Below the pieces are notes generated by a model that searched no databases, was not told where the DNA came from, and saw nothing but the letters and a program-made list of their open reading frames with translations. A program made the position numbers and the translations under genes. From positions 1 to 49,313 of the forward strand of contig QKGM01000041.1 in NCBI GenBank assembly GCA_003250395.1: DNA of 49,313 nt, read 5' to 3'. Source of the stretch: Bacteroidota bacterium. GTDB taxonomy: Bacteria > Bacteroidota > Bacteroidia > Bacteroidales > TTA-H9. Below, piece by piece: positions 34,922-42,921 of the stretch (the first letter of the stretch is position 1; every line of letters starts with the position of its first letter).

Positions 34922-34929
34922 TATCTTTG
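34922..34929 (+). promoter_or_regulatory. Promoter of the first MORN-type gene, -7 element
   Basis: TATCTTTG, 15 bases upstream of the ATG at 34945 and just after the receptor stop codon, so this gene need not rely on the receptor transcript. Confidence 0.55.
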
Positions 34930-34944
34930 AATAACTAAAGACTT

Positions 34945-35406
34945 ATGAAAAAATTGATTTTTACTTGGCTGCTCTGTGTCTCTCTGATGCCATTTGTGAG
35001 ATCGCAGGAAGTAGAATACCATGATGGTAGTTACTATAAAAATGGAATGCTTTATACCGGGCTCTACGTTGAGAAATACAATGATGAGAAGGTAAAGTCA
35101 ATGCGTGAAATTAAAAATGGTAAGGAGGATGGCATTGTAAAATTCTACTATCCGTCAGGTGTTATGCAGGAACAGCGTGCTTATTCAGATGGCCGCAAGC
35201 ACGGAATCTGGATCAACTGGAATGAAGCGGGTGTCAAAACCGCCGAAGCTTCTTATGTTGACGACCGGAAAGATGGCAATTGGTATATATGGGATGATGA
35301 GGGCAGATTACGTTACGAGATGTTCTATAAATCAGGTAGAAAAACTGGTGTGTGGAGGATTTTTGATGAAAATGGAATGATAGTCAGTGAACGCCGGTAC
35401 GACTGA
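34945..35406 (+). CDS. Secreted YwqK/MORN-repeat protein
   Basis: A 153-residue protein with a signal peptide (about 1-21, ending RSQ). It then has five or so MORN/YwqK-type repeats of about 23 residues: YYKNGMLYTGLYVEKY, NGKEDGIVKFYYPSGVMQEQ, DGRKHGIWINWNEAGVK, DDRKDGNWYIWDDEGRLRYE and SGRKTGVWRIFDENGMIVSE. Databases label such proteins YwqK-family antitoxins, but no toxin is adjacent and I give that label no weight. MORN repeats form beta-hairpin rods, often membrane- or protein-binding. A second, longer member lies at 46897-47673. It has its own promoter and terminator. Confidence 0.82.
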   Translation: MKKLIFTWLLCVSLMPFVRSQEVEYHDGSYYKNGMLYTGLYVEKYNDEKVKSMREIKNGKEDGIVKFYYPSGVMQEQRAYSDGRKHGIWINWNEAGVKTAEASYVDDRKDGNWYIWDDEGRLRYEMFYKSGRKTGVWRIFDENGMIVSERRYD

Positions 35407-35436
35407 CATTCTTAGTATTACCTTAATAATATGGCT

Positions 35437-35478
35437 GAGGGAGAACCAATCTGATTAAGTGGTTTTCCCTCTTTCTTT
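35437..35478 (+). terminator. Terminator after the first MORN-type gene
   Basis: Stem GAGGGAGAACCA (35437-35448) pairs with TGGTTTTCCCTC (35460-35471, one G-U pair), followed by TTTCTTT. Confidence 0.75.
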
Positions 35479-35603
35479 GTTGTACGAATTATGATTAAAT
35501 ACTTAACTTAGCTGGCAGGTCTTTGAAGAGACATCTGGTAGACATTACCACTGCCCCCTATAAAAACTATAAGATTTTTGAATTAAAAGTCCGGCAACTT
35601 TTA

Positions 35604-35611
35604 TAATTTTG
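35604..35611 (+). promoter_or_regulatory. Promoter of the four-domain secreted protein, -7 element
   Basis: TAATTTTG, 58 bases before the ATG at 35670; a TTTG at 35577-35580 lies 23 bases upstream, slightly wide for a -33 element. Confidence 0.5.
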
Positions 35612-35669
35612 TCAATTGTCGTTGACAATAATAAGTATTTCAGATAACATAACAATTAAAAGCAGAACC

Positions 35670-37370
35670 ATGAACCTATCTACAATTAAAATTATTCCTT
35701 TCTTTTTGTTTGTGTCTTTTCTTTCTATACTTAAAGTTCAGGCTGATGATAAATTACATGCCGGGATTGAGCAGATTCGAGCAGGGGTGAAGTCTGTAAC
35801 TACCGAAAAGGTGACATACAATCAGGAGCTTACATCTGATGAGCAACAATTGTACATTATTCATCTAAAACAGGAGGAGATTGGTGCTAAAGGGAAAAGT
35901 ACCCTGACTATGTATGATTTTAATCTCTCTGATCTTGATGTAAATCTGATAAGCAGACTTGTTTCCGGAAAAGTGATGTTTGTTAATCTGAAGGCCAGAA
36001 ACCAACAGAAGTTGTTTAAAGTAACGGTAAATGGTAATCATGATGGATATTGCAGCGAGATTAAAATCTTTGTCAATAATGTAGATGAAGCCCGGCAAAT
36101 CATCGAGAACCTAAAGGTAGTAATTCCCATTGCCAATGATCTGATGAAGAAAAGGCTTAATCTGACGGATTATGATGAGATGCTTAATTGGCTTAAGGCT
36201 AATATTACCAATGTAAACATGGGGACCACATCAATTGAACAGCGTTTTGACTTTTTCCCTGACATCGCTGGTAAAGTTGTACTCTATGGTGTTGAAGCTA
36301 ACGGTAGCAAATCAAAATCCATTACAAGCACATTTAACCTGGCTGACATTACACCTAACCTGATTTATTTCGAAGTAAGAGGAAAGGATGTCAGGGTAAG
36401 CCTTCCTACAGTGCGCAATAACAAGTTAATAAAGGTATCTGAAAATGGTCAACCGGCATTCTATGACAATGAGCTGATAATTTATGCTGAAGGTATTGAT
36501 CAGGCACGCGATTTGTCAACAGTGTTAAAAGCCGTTGTTGAAAAGGCGGATGAAATCGTAAGGGCTTCTTTCCCCAAAACGTCTTCCTCTGTACCTGACA
36601 TTATAAATGAAATGAATTCAAATCTTGCGAAAATTGATTTGGGTACGACCCAAATAAGCCAGACATTTTCTCCCGATTGTATAACCGAATTGGTTATCAT
36701 AACATCAACAGCAAAGTCAAGTAAAGAAGAACATTTTACCTTCAGCTTTCGTGATCTGAATCCTGCATTGCTGGATTATAAGGTGAAAAGTAATGTAATG
36801 GAGATTGGATTTCAGACAATGGGTGGACAGAAATTGGTAAAAGTGATTAAAGACGGGCAATTGCAAAACTATACTGATGAGTTTTCTCTCTCTGTTAATA
36901 ACCCTGAAGATGCCCGTAGTACTGTTTATCGTCTGAAGAAGATTATTCAGCTTTGTAATGAACAATACAAGTCACCAGTTCCTTCCGGTGATATGAAGTC
37001 AATCATTAACTGGCTTTCAGTCAATATAGTAGATGTGAATACTGGGGTTAAAACCTTGAGCCAGCGTTTTACTAATCCAGATGGTGATGATATTAGATTT
37101 GAGGTTACAACAACGGGCTCGAAAGCCAGCGATGTTGAAGTATTTGAGTTTAATCTCTGCGATATTGATGCAAATTTGGTTAACTTCTCGATTAGCGGGA
37201 AAGATTTATTTGTAAAGATAGAAACCCGTTATAAGCAAAAGATTATCAAGGCATATAAAAATGGTAAAAATCAGTCGTTTACCAATAGTGTGCTGATACG
37301 TGTCAGTGATGTGGAAACGGCCAGGAATATAATTGACGCAATAAAAGCCGCCGTTCAGAAGTGTAAATAG
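35670..37370 (+). CDS. Secreted protein of four tandem copies of an unrecognised ~130-residue domain
   Basis: A 566-residue exported protein. After a signal peptide (about 1-25, ending KVQA) it consists of four diverged copies of one unit: about residues 28-165, 168-300, 308-433 and 441-566. Each unit opens with a helix and a strand (for example NVNMGTTSIEQRF 181-193, KIDLGTTQISQTF 321-333, DVNTGVKTLSQRF 455-467). A core follows with FxLxDIxxNLIxFxVxGKD (for example 222-240) and K(L/I)IKVxxNG, and each unit ends in a helix after an ArgNN-type turn (DEARQIIENLKVVI 139-152, ETARNIIDAIKAAV 549-562). I know no family with this layout. The start at 35670 gives a proper signal peptide; an upstream in-frame TTG does not. 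Confidence 0.75.
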   Translation: MNLSTIKIIPFFLFVSFLSILKVQADDKLHAGIEQIRAGVKSVTTEKVTYNQELTSDEQQLYIIHLKQEEIGAKGKSTLTMYDFNLSDLDVNLISRLVSGKVMFVNLKARNQQKLFKVTVNGNHDGYCSEIKIFVNNVDEARQIIENLKVVIPIANDLMKKRLNLTDYDEMLNWLKANITNVNMGTTSIEQRFDFFPDIAGKVVLYGVEANGSKSKSITSTFNLADITPNLIYFEVRGKDVRVSLPTVRNNKLIKVSENGQPAFYDNELIIYAEGIDQARDLSTVLKAVVEKADEIVRASFPKTSSSVPDIINEMNSNLAKIDLGTTQISQTFSPDCITELVIITSTAKSSKEEHFTFSFRDLNPALLDYKVKSNVMEIGFQTMGGQKLVKVIKDGQLQNYTDEFSLSVNNPEDARSTVYRLKKIIQLCNEQYKSPVPSGDMKSIINWLSVNIVDVNTGVKTLSQRFTNPDGDDIRFEVTTTGSKASDVEVFEFNLCDIDANLVNFSISGKDLFVKIETRYKQKIIKAYKNGKNQSFTNSVLIRVSDVETARNIIDAIKAAVQKCK

Positions 37371-37390
37371 AACCACTCCTTTAGAATGCT

Positions 37391-37440
37391 GACCGCTATA
37401 TGAGATAGTGATAACTATTCTGCATGTAGCGGTTTTTCTT
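37391..37440. terminator. Terminator between convergent genes
   Basis: Outer stem ACCGCTA (37392-37398) pairs with TAGCGGT (37427-37433), with an inner GATAGT/ACTAT helix, followed by TTTTCTT. It can serve the four-domain protein gene and perhaps lpxL from the other side. Confidence 0.65.
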
Positions 37441-37502
37441 GCTCCTTATTTTTAACTAAACCCTTGATGTTATAAATATAACAGATTTATCAGTCAGATG
37501 AA

Positions 37503-38402
37503 TTAAGCCTCCCTGATTGGTTTCATTTTCCATCTGCGGTGCGACCAAAGCCATTGCCCGGGGTATTTTTTAATGTAAAACTCCAGGGCACTGCTGTATC
37601 TTCTTGTTAGTTCATGTTGAGGTAGTGAGGCTGGATCATCTGCTAGTTTTTGCGTCTTAATTTCGTAAAAACCACGACTAACCCTTACCGCTATAAGCAG
37701 AAAAACCGGATAATTGTAAAAACGGCTATGACCTTCGAGGCCATGGAGCCAGGGGGTTGGTTGATGGAGAAAATCTGTCCAGATTGCTGTTTTTCGGTCA
37801 CTGGGACTTTGGTCGGCGATGAGGAAGAAGGCGGATGGATGTTTTCGGTTGAGGTTGAAAGTTTTTGTTGTATTAAACATACTTTTCAGACTTAGTCCAA
37901 AGCGTCCTCTGTTACTACGTTCCTTCTGATCGATGAGTGGGTTACTGAGTGGTTTATAAAACCCTATTGCCTGTAATGGGGCAACAATTGATGGTGCGGC
38001 CAATGCTCCCCATTCCCAGTTCCCAAAATGTGCTGATGTAACAATGATACTTCTTTTCTGATTGAGTGCTTCTTCCAAATCTTTATCCGGAACAAAATGG
38101 AATCTTTTTGAGAGTTCATCTGGAAGCATGGAAGGCATTTTTATGGTTTCGAGCAATATGTCGGTAAGATTCTGGTAAGTTAACCTTTCTATTTCATGAA
38201 TTTCTTCTTCTGATTTTTCTGGAAAGCTAAGACTTAAATTTGTGTACACTACATTCCTTCGATAATGAAAAACTACACGTAACAAAACAGAAATCCAGTT
38301 GCTTAGTTTATAAATCATCCAAAATGGCAACGTAGAAAAAACTTTTACGAAAAAGGAATAAAACCAATAGGAGATGTAGTATTTTATTTTGATTTTGTGC
38401 AC
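37503..38402 (-). CDS. Lipid A biosynthesis lauroyl/myristoyl acyltransferase (LpxL/HtrB-like)
   Basis: A late acyltransferase that adds secondary acyl chains to lipid A at the inner membrane, 299 residues. It has a hydrophobic N-terminal anchor (about 10-45), YTNLSLSFPEKS as in the family, the catalytic HX4E motif in TSAHFGNWEWG (about 121-131) and the LIADQSPSD region. The C-terminal QWLWSHRRWKMKP is the family's Trp-Lys-Arg end motif. The start is a GTG; no better ATG exists upstream. The gene is monocistronic, preceded by a 900-base non-coding region. LpxL, LpxM and LpxP cannot be told apart from this sequence. Confidence 0.9.
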   Translation of the reverse strand: MHKIKIKYYISYWFYSFFVKVFSTLPFWMIYKLSNWISVLLRVVFHYRRNVVYTNLSLSFPEKSEEEIHEIERLTYQNLTDILLETIKMPSMLPDELSKRFHFVPDKDLEEALNQKRSIIVTSAHFGNWEWGALAAPSIVAPLQAIGFYKPLSNPLIDQKERSNRGRFGLSLKSMFNTTKTFNLNRKHPSAFFLIADQSPSDRKTAIWTDFLHQPTPWLHGLEGHSRFYNYPVFLLIAVRVSRGFYEIKTQKLADDPASLPQHELTRRYSSALEFYIKKYPGQWLWSHRRWKMKPIREA

Positions 38403-38455
38403 GAAACTTCAGCTTTTGTAGAATGTATATTAATAGTCTTGGCTTCCAATATTTG

Positions 38456-38463
38456 CAAAGTTA
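38456..38463 (-). promoter_or_regulatory. lpxL-like gene promoter, -7 element
   Basis: The minus strand reads TAACTTTG followed by C, 53 bases before the GTG start. No TTTG occurs at the expected -33 distance. Confidence 0.5.
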
Positions 38464-39199
38464 CAAATTACCTGCACCGCTATGCATAATTTTAGGTTTG
38501 GCTCAGTTAAGGTTATGACCCTGATGTAATATTCAGAAATATTCGTCATAACGTAATATATTATTCTCATGATTCTTCTGTGATCACGATTAAGCATTGT
38601 ATATATTGCTTAATACTATTGACATGCCATCTGAATATTTCATGTAGAATAAGACAATTATTGTTCACGAATATCAATTTCTAATCTGCCGAATTTGTTA
38701 TTCTTAATTCTATTTTAAGTCTTTGACAACTATAAATGTGCTGCGAATGGTCAGCAATGTATTTGCATAGTTAAGAATTGTGGGGCAGGTATGTTAGGTG
38801 AGATACACTAATAGTATATTTAAAATTAGTTCTGTACTTTTCGTATATGTCGATCCGCTATACTGTTTTGATTTTTATAGATATGTGTCTGTTATATTTT
38901 CTGGGCTTAAATAGGTTTACATTTAGGAAAGCACGAATAGGTCTTTTATACGTGGCATGACAATACTTCGAGATGTACTATTTACTTCTTCTTATGGTTA
39001 AATTTTCCAGCTTAATGAGAAGGATTAAGCCGGTTATTTGACTTATAATTATCTGTTGGGGGAAAATAGTTGACAGAAATTCAACGAATTGTTATATAAT
39101 TATTATAGTATCGTAGTCAAATACTATAGCCATGGTGCATAAATTGGTAGAACAATCCTTAAAATACTTACAATATGGTTTATTATTAACGGAAAACCC
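38464..39199. other. AT-rich intergenic region without a recognisable gene
   Basis: More than 700 bases with stop codons in all frames at short intervals, no known RNA and no long repeat. It separates the lipid A acyltransferase gene from the hybrid kinase gene. It may hold regulatory sites or an unrecognised small RNA. Confidence 0.5.
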
Positions 39200-39207
39200 T
39201 ATATTTG
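39200..39207 (+). promoter_or_regulatory. Possible distal promoter of the hybrid kinase gene
   Basis: TATATTTG followed by C, 97 bases before the ATG. The leader then contains two GGCCGGC boxes (about 39223-39253) that can pair with each other. Confidence 0.45.
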
Positions 39208-39261
39208 CCACTATGGAACGGTTGGCCGGCTACTTTTACGGAGGACAGGCCGGCAGGTAGA

Positions 39262-39269
39262 TAACTTTG
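39262..39269 (+). promoter_or_regulatory. Possible proximal promoter of the hybrid kinase gene
   Basis: TAACTTTG followed by C, 35 bases before the ATG at 39305. It is closer than the distal copy, and both may be used. Confidence 0.5.
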
Positions 39270-39304
39270 CTTCTTTGGAGGCATAACAAACTGGCTGATA
39301 AATA

Positions 39305-42070
39305 ATGTACGTGTATCTGCGTAGGTGCTTTCCGGCATTGTTGCTTTTAGTAGCAGGGCTGGTATGGGTTTCAGTGGGGATTTGTAATGAATTGCCAGTT
39401 GTAAATACTGCCATCAGTGATGACGAGACCGAGGTCAACAGTATAGAAAGGCAGCTTAAGATGGCACTTGAAATGTCAGATACGACCCGTGCATACCAAT
39501 CCATCAAAGAAGGTTTAGCAAGGTCAGCTCAAATAGGTAATGAGGTTCTTGTATTCAGGGCACATTTAGCTTTGGGGCGGGCCGCCTATTCATGTGGTAA
39601 TTATTCTAAGGCGCTAACATCGTTTGATGTTGCGCTGGAGATGGCAATTTCATCGAAAAACTGGGGCGGTGTCTCTGAGGCTTTTTATTTCAAAGCATTG
39701 GTATATGATAAATTGAATAATGAGGCTAAGCTGCTTTCTTCGATAAGAGGATCAGCAGAATACATTGATGATATTCGAAATGATAGTCTGAGTTTGGTAG
39801 TTAGCTCATACATTGGTCGAGTGTTTTTTAATCATCGTCAGTTTAAAAGTGCCTATGAAATTTCTCTGAAGGGCCTCTCGTTTTGTAAAACTGATAAGCA
39901 AACTGCTCAAAAAGCGAATTTTCTGAATTTTCTTGGTGCTGTATGTGATGAGTGGGGATTGTTACTTCCCGCACTTGAATTTTATCAAAAATCTGAGATT
40001 GAGGCCAGAAAATCTGGAGATGTGTCGTTATTGTCGATGGCATATAATAATACAGGCCTTCTCTATAAAAAACTCCACAGGTATGAAGAAGCTCTGGGTT
40101 ATCTGAATAAATCACTTGCGATCGACAGGAAGTTGAATGATACAGTTGGTTTGTCTGGTGTCTATAATAACCTTGGCATATTATGGCTTGAGAAAGGGGC
40201 TTACAATAAGGCTTTAATGTACATGCAATTATCCTACAATTTGGTTAAGAGTTCGGGTGATTCTTCCTTAATTTCTACTGCTTATAATAATTTTGGAGAT
40301 ATTTATTTTGCAATGGGGAAAGTGAAGCAAGCTTACTTTTATGCAAATCTATCTGTAGAAATAGATCAGCGTGGTCACTTTGAACCTGATCTCTCAAGGT
40401 CATTGCAAACCCGTGCAAGAATTCTAACAAGTTACGGACGATATAATGAGGCACTTTCAGATTTTCAGAAGTCCGAAAAGCTTTGTCTTAGTAACAGACT
40501 TACCGAGGATCTTGCCGAACTTTACAAAGAAATGTCTAATCTTTATCATTCAATTGGTAACCATGCTCTGGCATTTGACTACTTGCAAAAGAACAATGCC
40601 TTTCTTGATACTATCTTCAATGAAAGGCTTTTGAATCAATCAGTGTGGATGAGTGTTGAAAAAAGTATGGTTGAGAAGCAGAATGAAATTGAAGGGCTCA
40701 GGGTTGAAAGCAGGCAAAATGAACAAGAACTTGTTCAAAAACAACAGTTGATTTTCAGACAGAAAATATTTCAACATAGCCTGATATTAGCGATTGTGAT
40801 TGCCGTGGTGTTCATGGTTCTGTTAATTAGGTCATTGAGACGTATCAAGCTCTTTACTATGAAACTGAGGCTCCAGAATGTAGATATCGATCATCAGAAA
40901 ATGCAATTACAGGAAGCTATAGAGAAGGGCAAGGAGGCTGATAGGTTAAAGGACAATTTTCTGGCTACTATGAACCATGAGTTACGAACGCCTTTGAATG
41001 GAATTATAGGTTTTGCTGAGATACTGGAAAACGAGGTTGCGGATGAACTTCATAAAGAAATGGCTCAGTCCATCAACCAAAGTGGAAGCCGGTTAATGAC
41101 CACTCTGAATGGTTTATTAAATCTTTCTCAAGTTGAACGGAATATGGTGGAGGTAAATTATACCATATTTTCACTAACGGAAATGGTCATTACAGTCGTT
41201 GACAGACATAGGCGTGAAGCAAAAGATAAAGGGTTGGAATTAAGTCTTCAGCTTCCTGGGAATCCCATTCGAGTTTCAAGTGATGAAACCCTGATTGAGC
41301 GGGTAATAGATAATCTGGTTGATAATGCTATAAAATATACCATAGTAGGAAGTATTGTTGTATCAGTCTCTGATTATAAAAGTGCACTTGGTTATCAGGC
41401 AATCGTTAAGGTAAAAGATACAGGAATTGGAATTGATACAGAGAATCTCGAGTTGATTTTTCAGCAATTCAGACAGGTAAGTGAAGGATTGGTAAGAGAA
41501 TTTGAAGGGACAGGACTTGGATTAAGCCTGTGTCGAAGCTATCTGACTTTACTTGGCGGTGATCTGAAGGTTAGTAGTCGTAAGGGAGGTGGATCGGAAT
41601 TTACCGCTATCATGTCTGCTCTTTGGGAAGATGTTGAAAAGCCCCAGGGACGTTTTGTTAGAAGGCAGCTTAGCTCTGAAGGTTTGCCGACACAAGATGG
41701 CGATTTGAGACTTGTTTTGCTCGTGGAAGATGATGATATAAATCGGGAATTCGCTTTGTATACTCTATCTGGTCACTATAATGTAGTGGTGGCTACTACA
41801 GCGCCTATGGCAATCAGCCTGGCAGAGAAGTATCATTTCGAGGCCCTTCTTCTCGATATTAATTTGGGTAGAGAAATGAGTGGTGTTGAAGTATTGCAGG
41901 CAATCAGGGAGATGGAAGGATACCAGGCCGTTCCCGCAACAGCAGTTACTGCCAATGCCCTGAAAGGTGAACGGGAGAGATTGCTTAAACGGGGTTTTAA
42001 TTACTATCTGCCTAAACCTTATTCTCGGAAAGAACTTCTTGCTTTAATGAAATTGATGCTACCTGATTAA
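39305..42070 (+). CDS. TPR-containing hybrid sensor histidine kinase/response regulator
   Basis: A 921-residue inner-membrane sensor. It has a signal peptide (about 1-27), then a periplasmic array of about eight TPR units (50-440; repeated AYNNTGLLYKKL, VYNNLGILWLEKG, AYNNFGDIYFAMG), a short coiled coil (450-488) and one membrane helix (about 491-510). A cytoplasmic coiled coil and HisKA with phospho-acceptor His558 in MNHELRTPLNG follow. The HATPase domain has N674 in DNLVDNAIKYT, DTGIGID and GTGLGLSLCRS. A C-terminal receiver has the acidic pocket VEDDD (807-811), phospho-acceptor Asp851 in LLLDINL and Lys904 in PKPYS. There is no DNA-binding output domain, so signalling must pass to a separate partner not seen here. 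Confidence 0.94.
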   Translation: MYVYLRRCFPALLLLVAGLVWVSVGICNELPVVNTAISDDETEVNSIERQLKMALEMSDTTRAYQSIKEGLARSAQIGNEVLVFRAHLALGRAAYSCGNYSKALTSFDVALEMAISSKNWGGVSEAFYFKALVYDKLNNEAKLLSSIRGSAEYIDDIRNDSLSLVVSSYIGRVFFNHRQFKSAYEISLKGLSFCKTDKQTAQKANFLNFLGAVCDEWGLLLPALEFYQKSEIEARKSGDVSLLSMAYNNTGLLYKKLHRYEEALGYLNKSLAIDRKLNDTVGLSGVYNNLGILWLEKGAYNKALMYMQLSYNLVKSSGDSSLISTAYNNFGDIYFAMGKVKQAYFYANLSVEIDQRGHFEPDLSRSLQTRARILTSYGRYNEALSDFQKSEKLCLSNRLTEDLAELYKEMSNLYHSIGNHALAFDYLQKNNAFLDTIFNERLLNQSVWMSVEKSMVEKQNEIEGLRVESRQNEQELVQKQQLIFRQKIFQHSLILAIVIAVVFMVLLIRSLRRIKLFTMKLRLQNVDIDHQKMQLQEAIEKGKEADRLKDNFLATMNHELRTPLNGIIGFAEILENEVADELHKEMAQSINQSGSRLMTTLNGLLNLSQVERNMVEVNYTIFSLTEMVITVVDRHRREAKDKGLELSLQLPGNPIRVSSDETLIERVIDNLVDNAIKYTIVGSIVVSVSDYKSALGYQAIVKVKDTGIGIDTENLELIFQQFRQVSEGLVREFEGTGLGLSLCRSYLTLLGGDLKVSSRKGGGSEFTAIMSALWEDVEKPQGRFVRRQLSSEGLPTQDGDLRLVLLVEDDDINREFALYTLSGHYNVVVATTAPMAISLAEKYHFEALLLDINLGREMSGVEVLQAIREMEGYQAVPATAVTANALKGERERLLKRGFNYYLPKPYSRKELLALMKLMLPD

Positions 42071-42109
42071 GAGTGGTTAAGTATTTTCTCCGCCAGATTA
42101 TTCAGTTTA

Positions 42110-42724
42110 TTATAATAGCTGTAGGCTGTTAGCCATAAGGTACACTCCGGTAATTATAAAAATACTTCCAGATACCTGATTTACAGTTTTAAGTACCATA
42201 GGAGTTATCACCCGCCTGAAATCCGCAGAAACTTTGCATTTAATATAGGTGCTGATAGCTTCAGTAACCAATACCCCTAATAAGAATGCTAGTATTTGCC
42301 ATGAAGAGTTATATCGTGCTGAAGCAGCTCCGGTTATCCCAATCCAGAAAATAAGGTTAAACGGATTGCTGAGGTTAATGACAAAACCTCTGATAAAAAA
42401 TCCATGGTAATCTTTAGGTTGAGGGAGCTTATTTGGGTCAATTTTTCTCCCTTCTGGCCTGATCAGATTAATGATTCCCATGGCAGCCAGTATAACACCT
42501 CCCATAATGCCAATTATCTGGTTGCCTGATCCCTGGGATAGAAAATGACCTATGCTGGTATATGCCAGTAAAACCAACAGAAAGTCGCCAATTAGAATGC
42601 CTGCAGCAATACCTACTGCCTGATGCATTCCATTTCGTAGTGCTGTCTGCATCATATATATAAAAGCAGGTCCGAACGACAGAGCAATGGCCAATCCAAT
42701 TGTTAATCCCGAAATGAAGGGCAT
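42110..42724 (-). CDS. LysE/RhtB-family amino acid exporter
   Basis: A 204-residue inner-membrane protein with about six hydrophobic helices. The family pattern is visible: N-terminal GLAIALSFGPAFIYMMQTAL (9-28), GIAAGILIGDFLLVLLAY (38-55), and NLSNPFNLIFWIGITG in the middle, matching the NxxNPxxxxFF motif of LysE proteins. Members export lysine, threonine, homoserine lactones or related compounds; the substrate here is unknown. The gene converges on the hybrid kinase gene with a 39-base gap and lies upstream of nothing co-directional except the distant hydrolase. I found no clear promoter. Confidence 0.85.
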   Translation of the reverse strand: MPFISGLTIGLAIALSFGPAFIYMMQTALRNGMHQAVGIAAGILIGDFLLVLLAYTSIGHFLSQGSGNQIIGIMGGVILAAMGIINLIRPEGRKIDPNKLPQPKDYHGFFIRGFVINLSNPFNLIFWIGITGAASARYNSSWQILAFLLGVLVTEAISTYIKCKVSADFRRVITPMVLKTVNQVSGSIFIITGVYLMANSLQLL

Positions 42725-42921
42725 AAGTATATTTTAAAATCGTTGCAAGTTATACCTTTTCAATGACATGGCAATGGATCATGTTGGTATACATTTGAAG
42801 ACTTGAGCTGCCTTAAGTCAAACATTTAATTAATAAAGAATATTCTTGAATTAGAAAAATTTAAGTAACTCGGTTTAATTTATAACTATTTTGCCGACTT
42901 TTCATCTCAATTTTGCAGAAT

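Noticed and set aside
39132..39260. 42-codon frame upstream of the hybrid kinase gene (starts MVHKLVEQ)
   Set aside because: A -7 element (39200-39207) lies inside it and no promoter is seen before it; a leader peptide cannot be excluded but is not supported.
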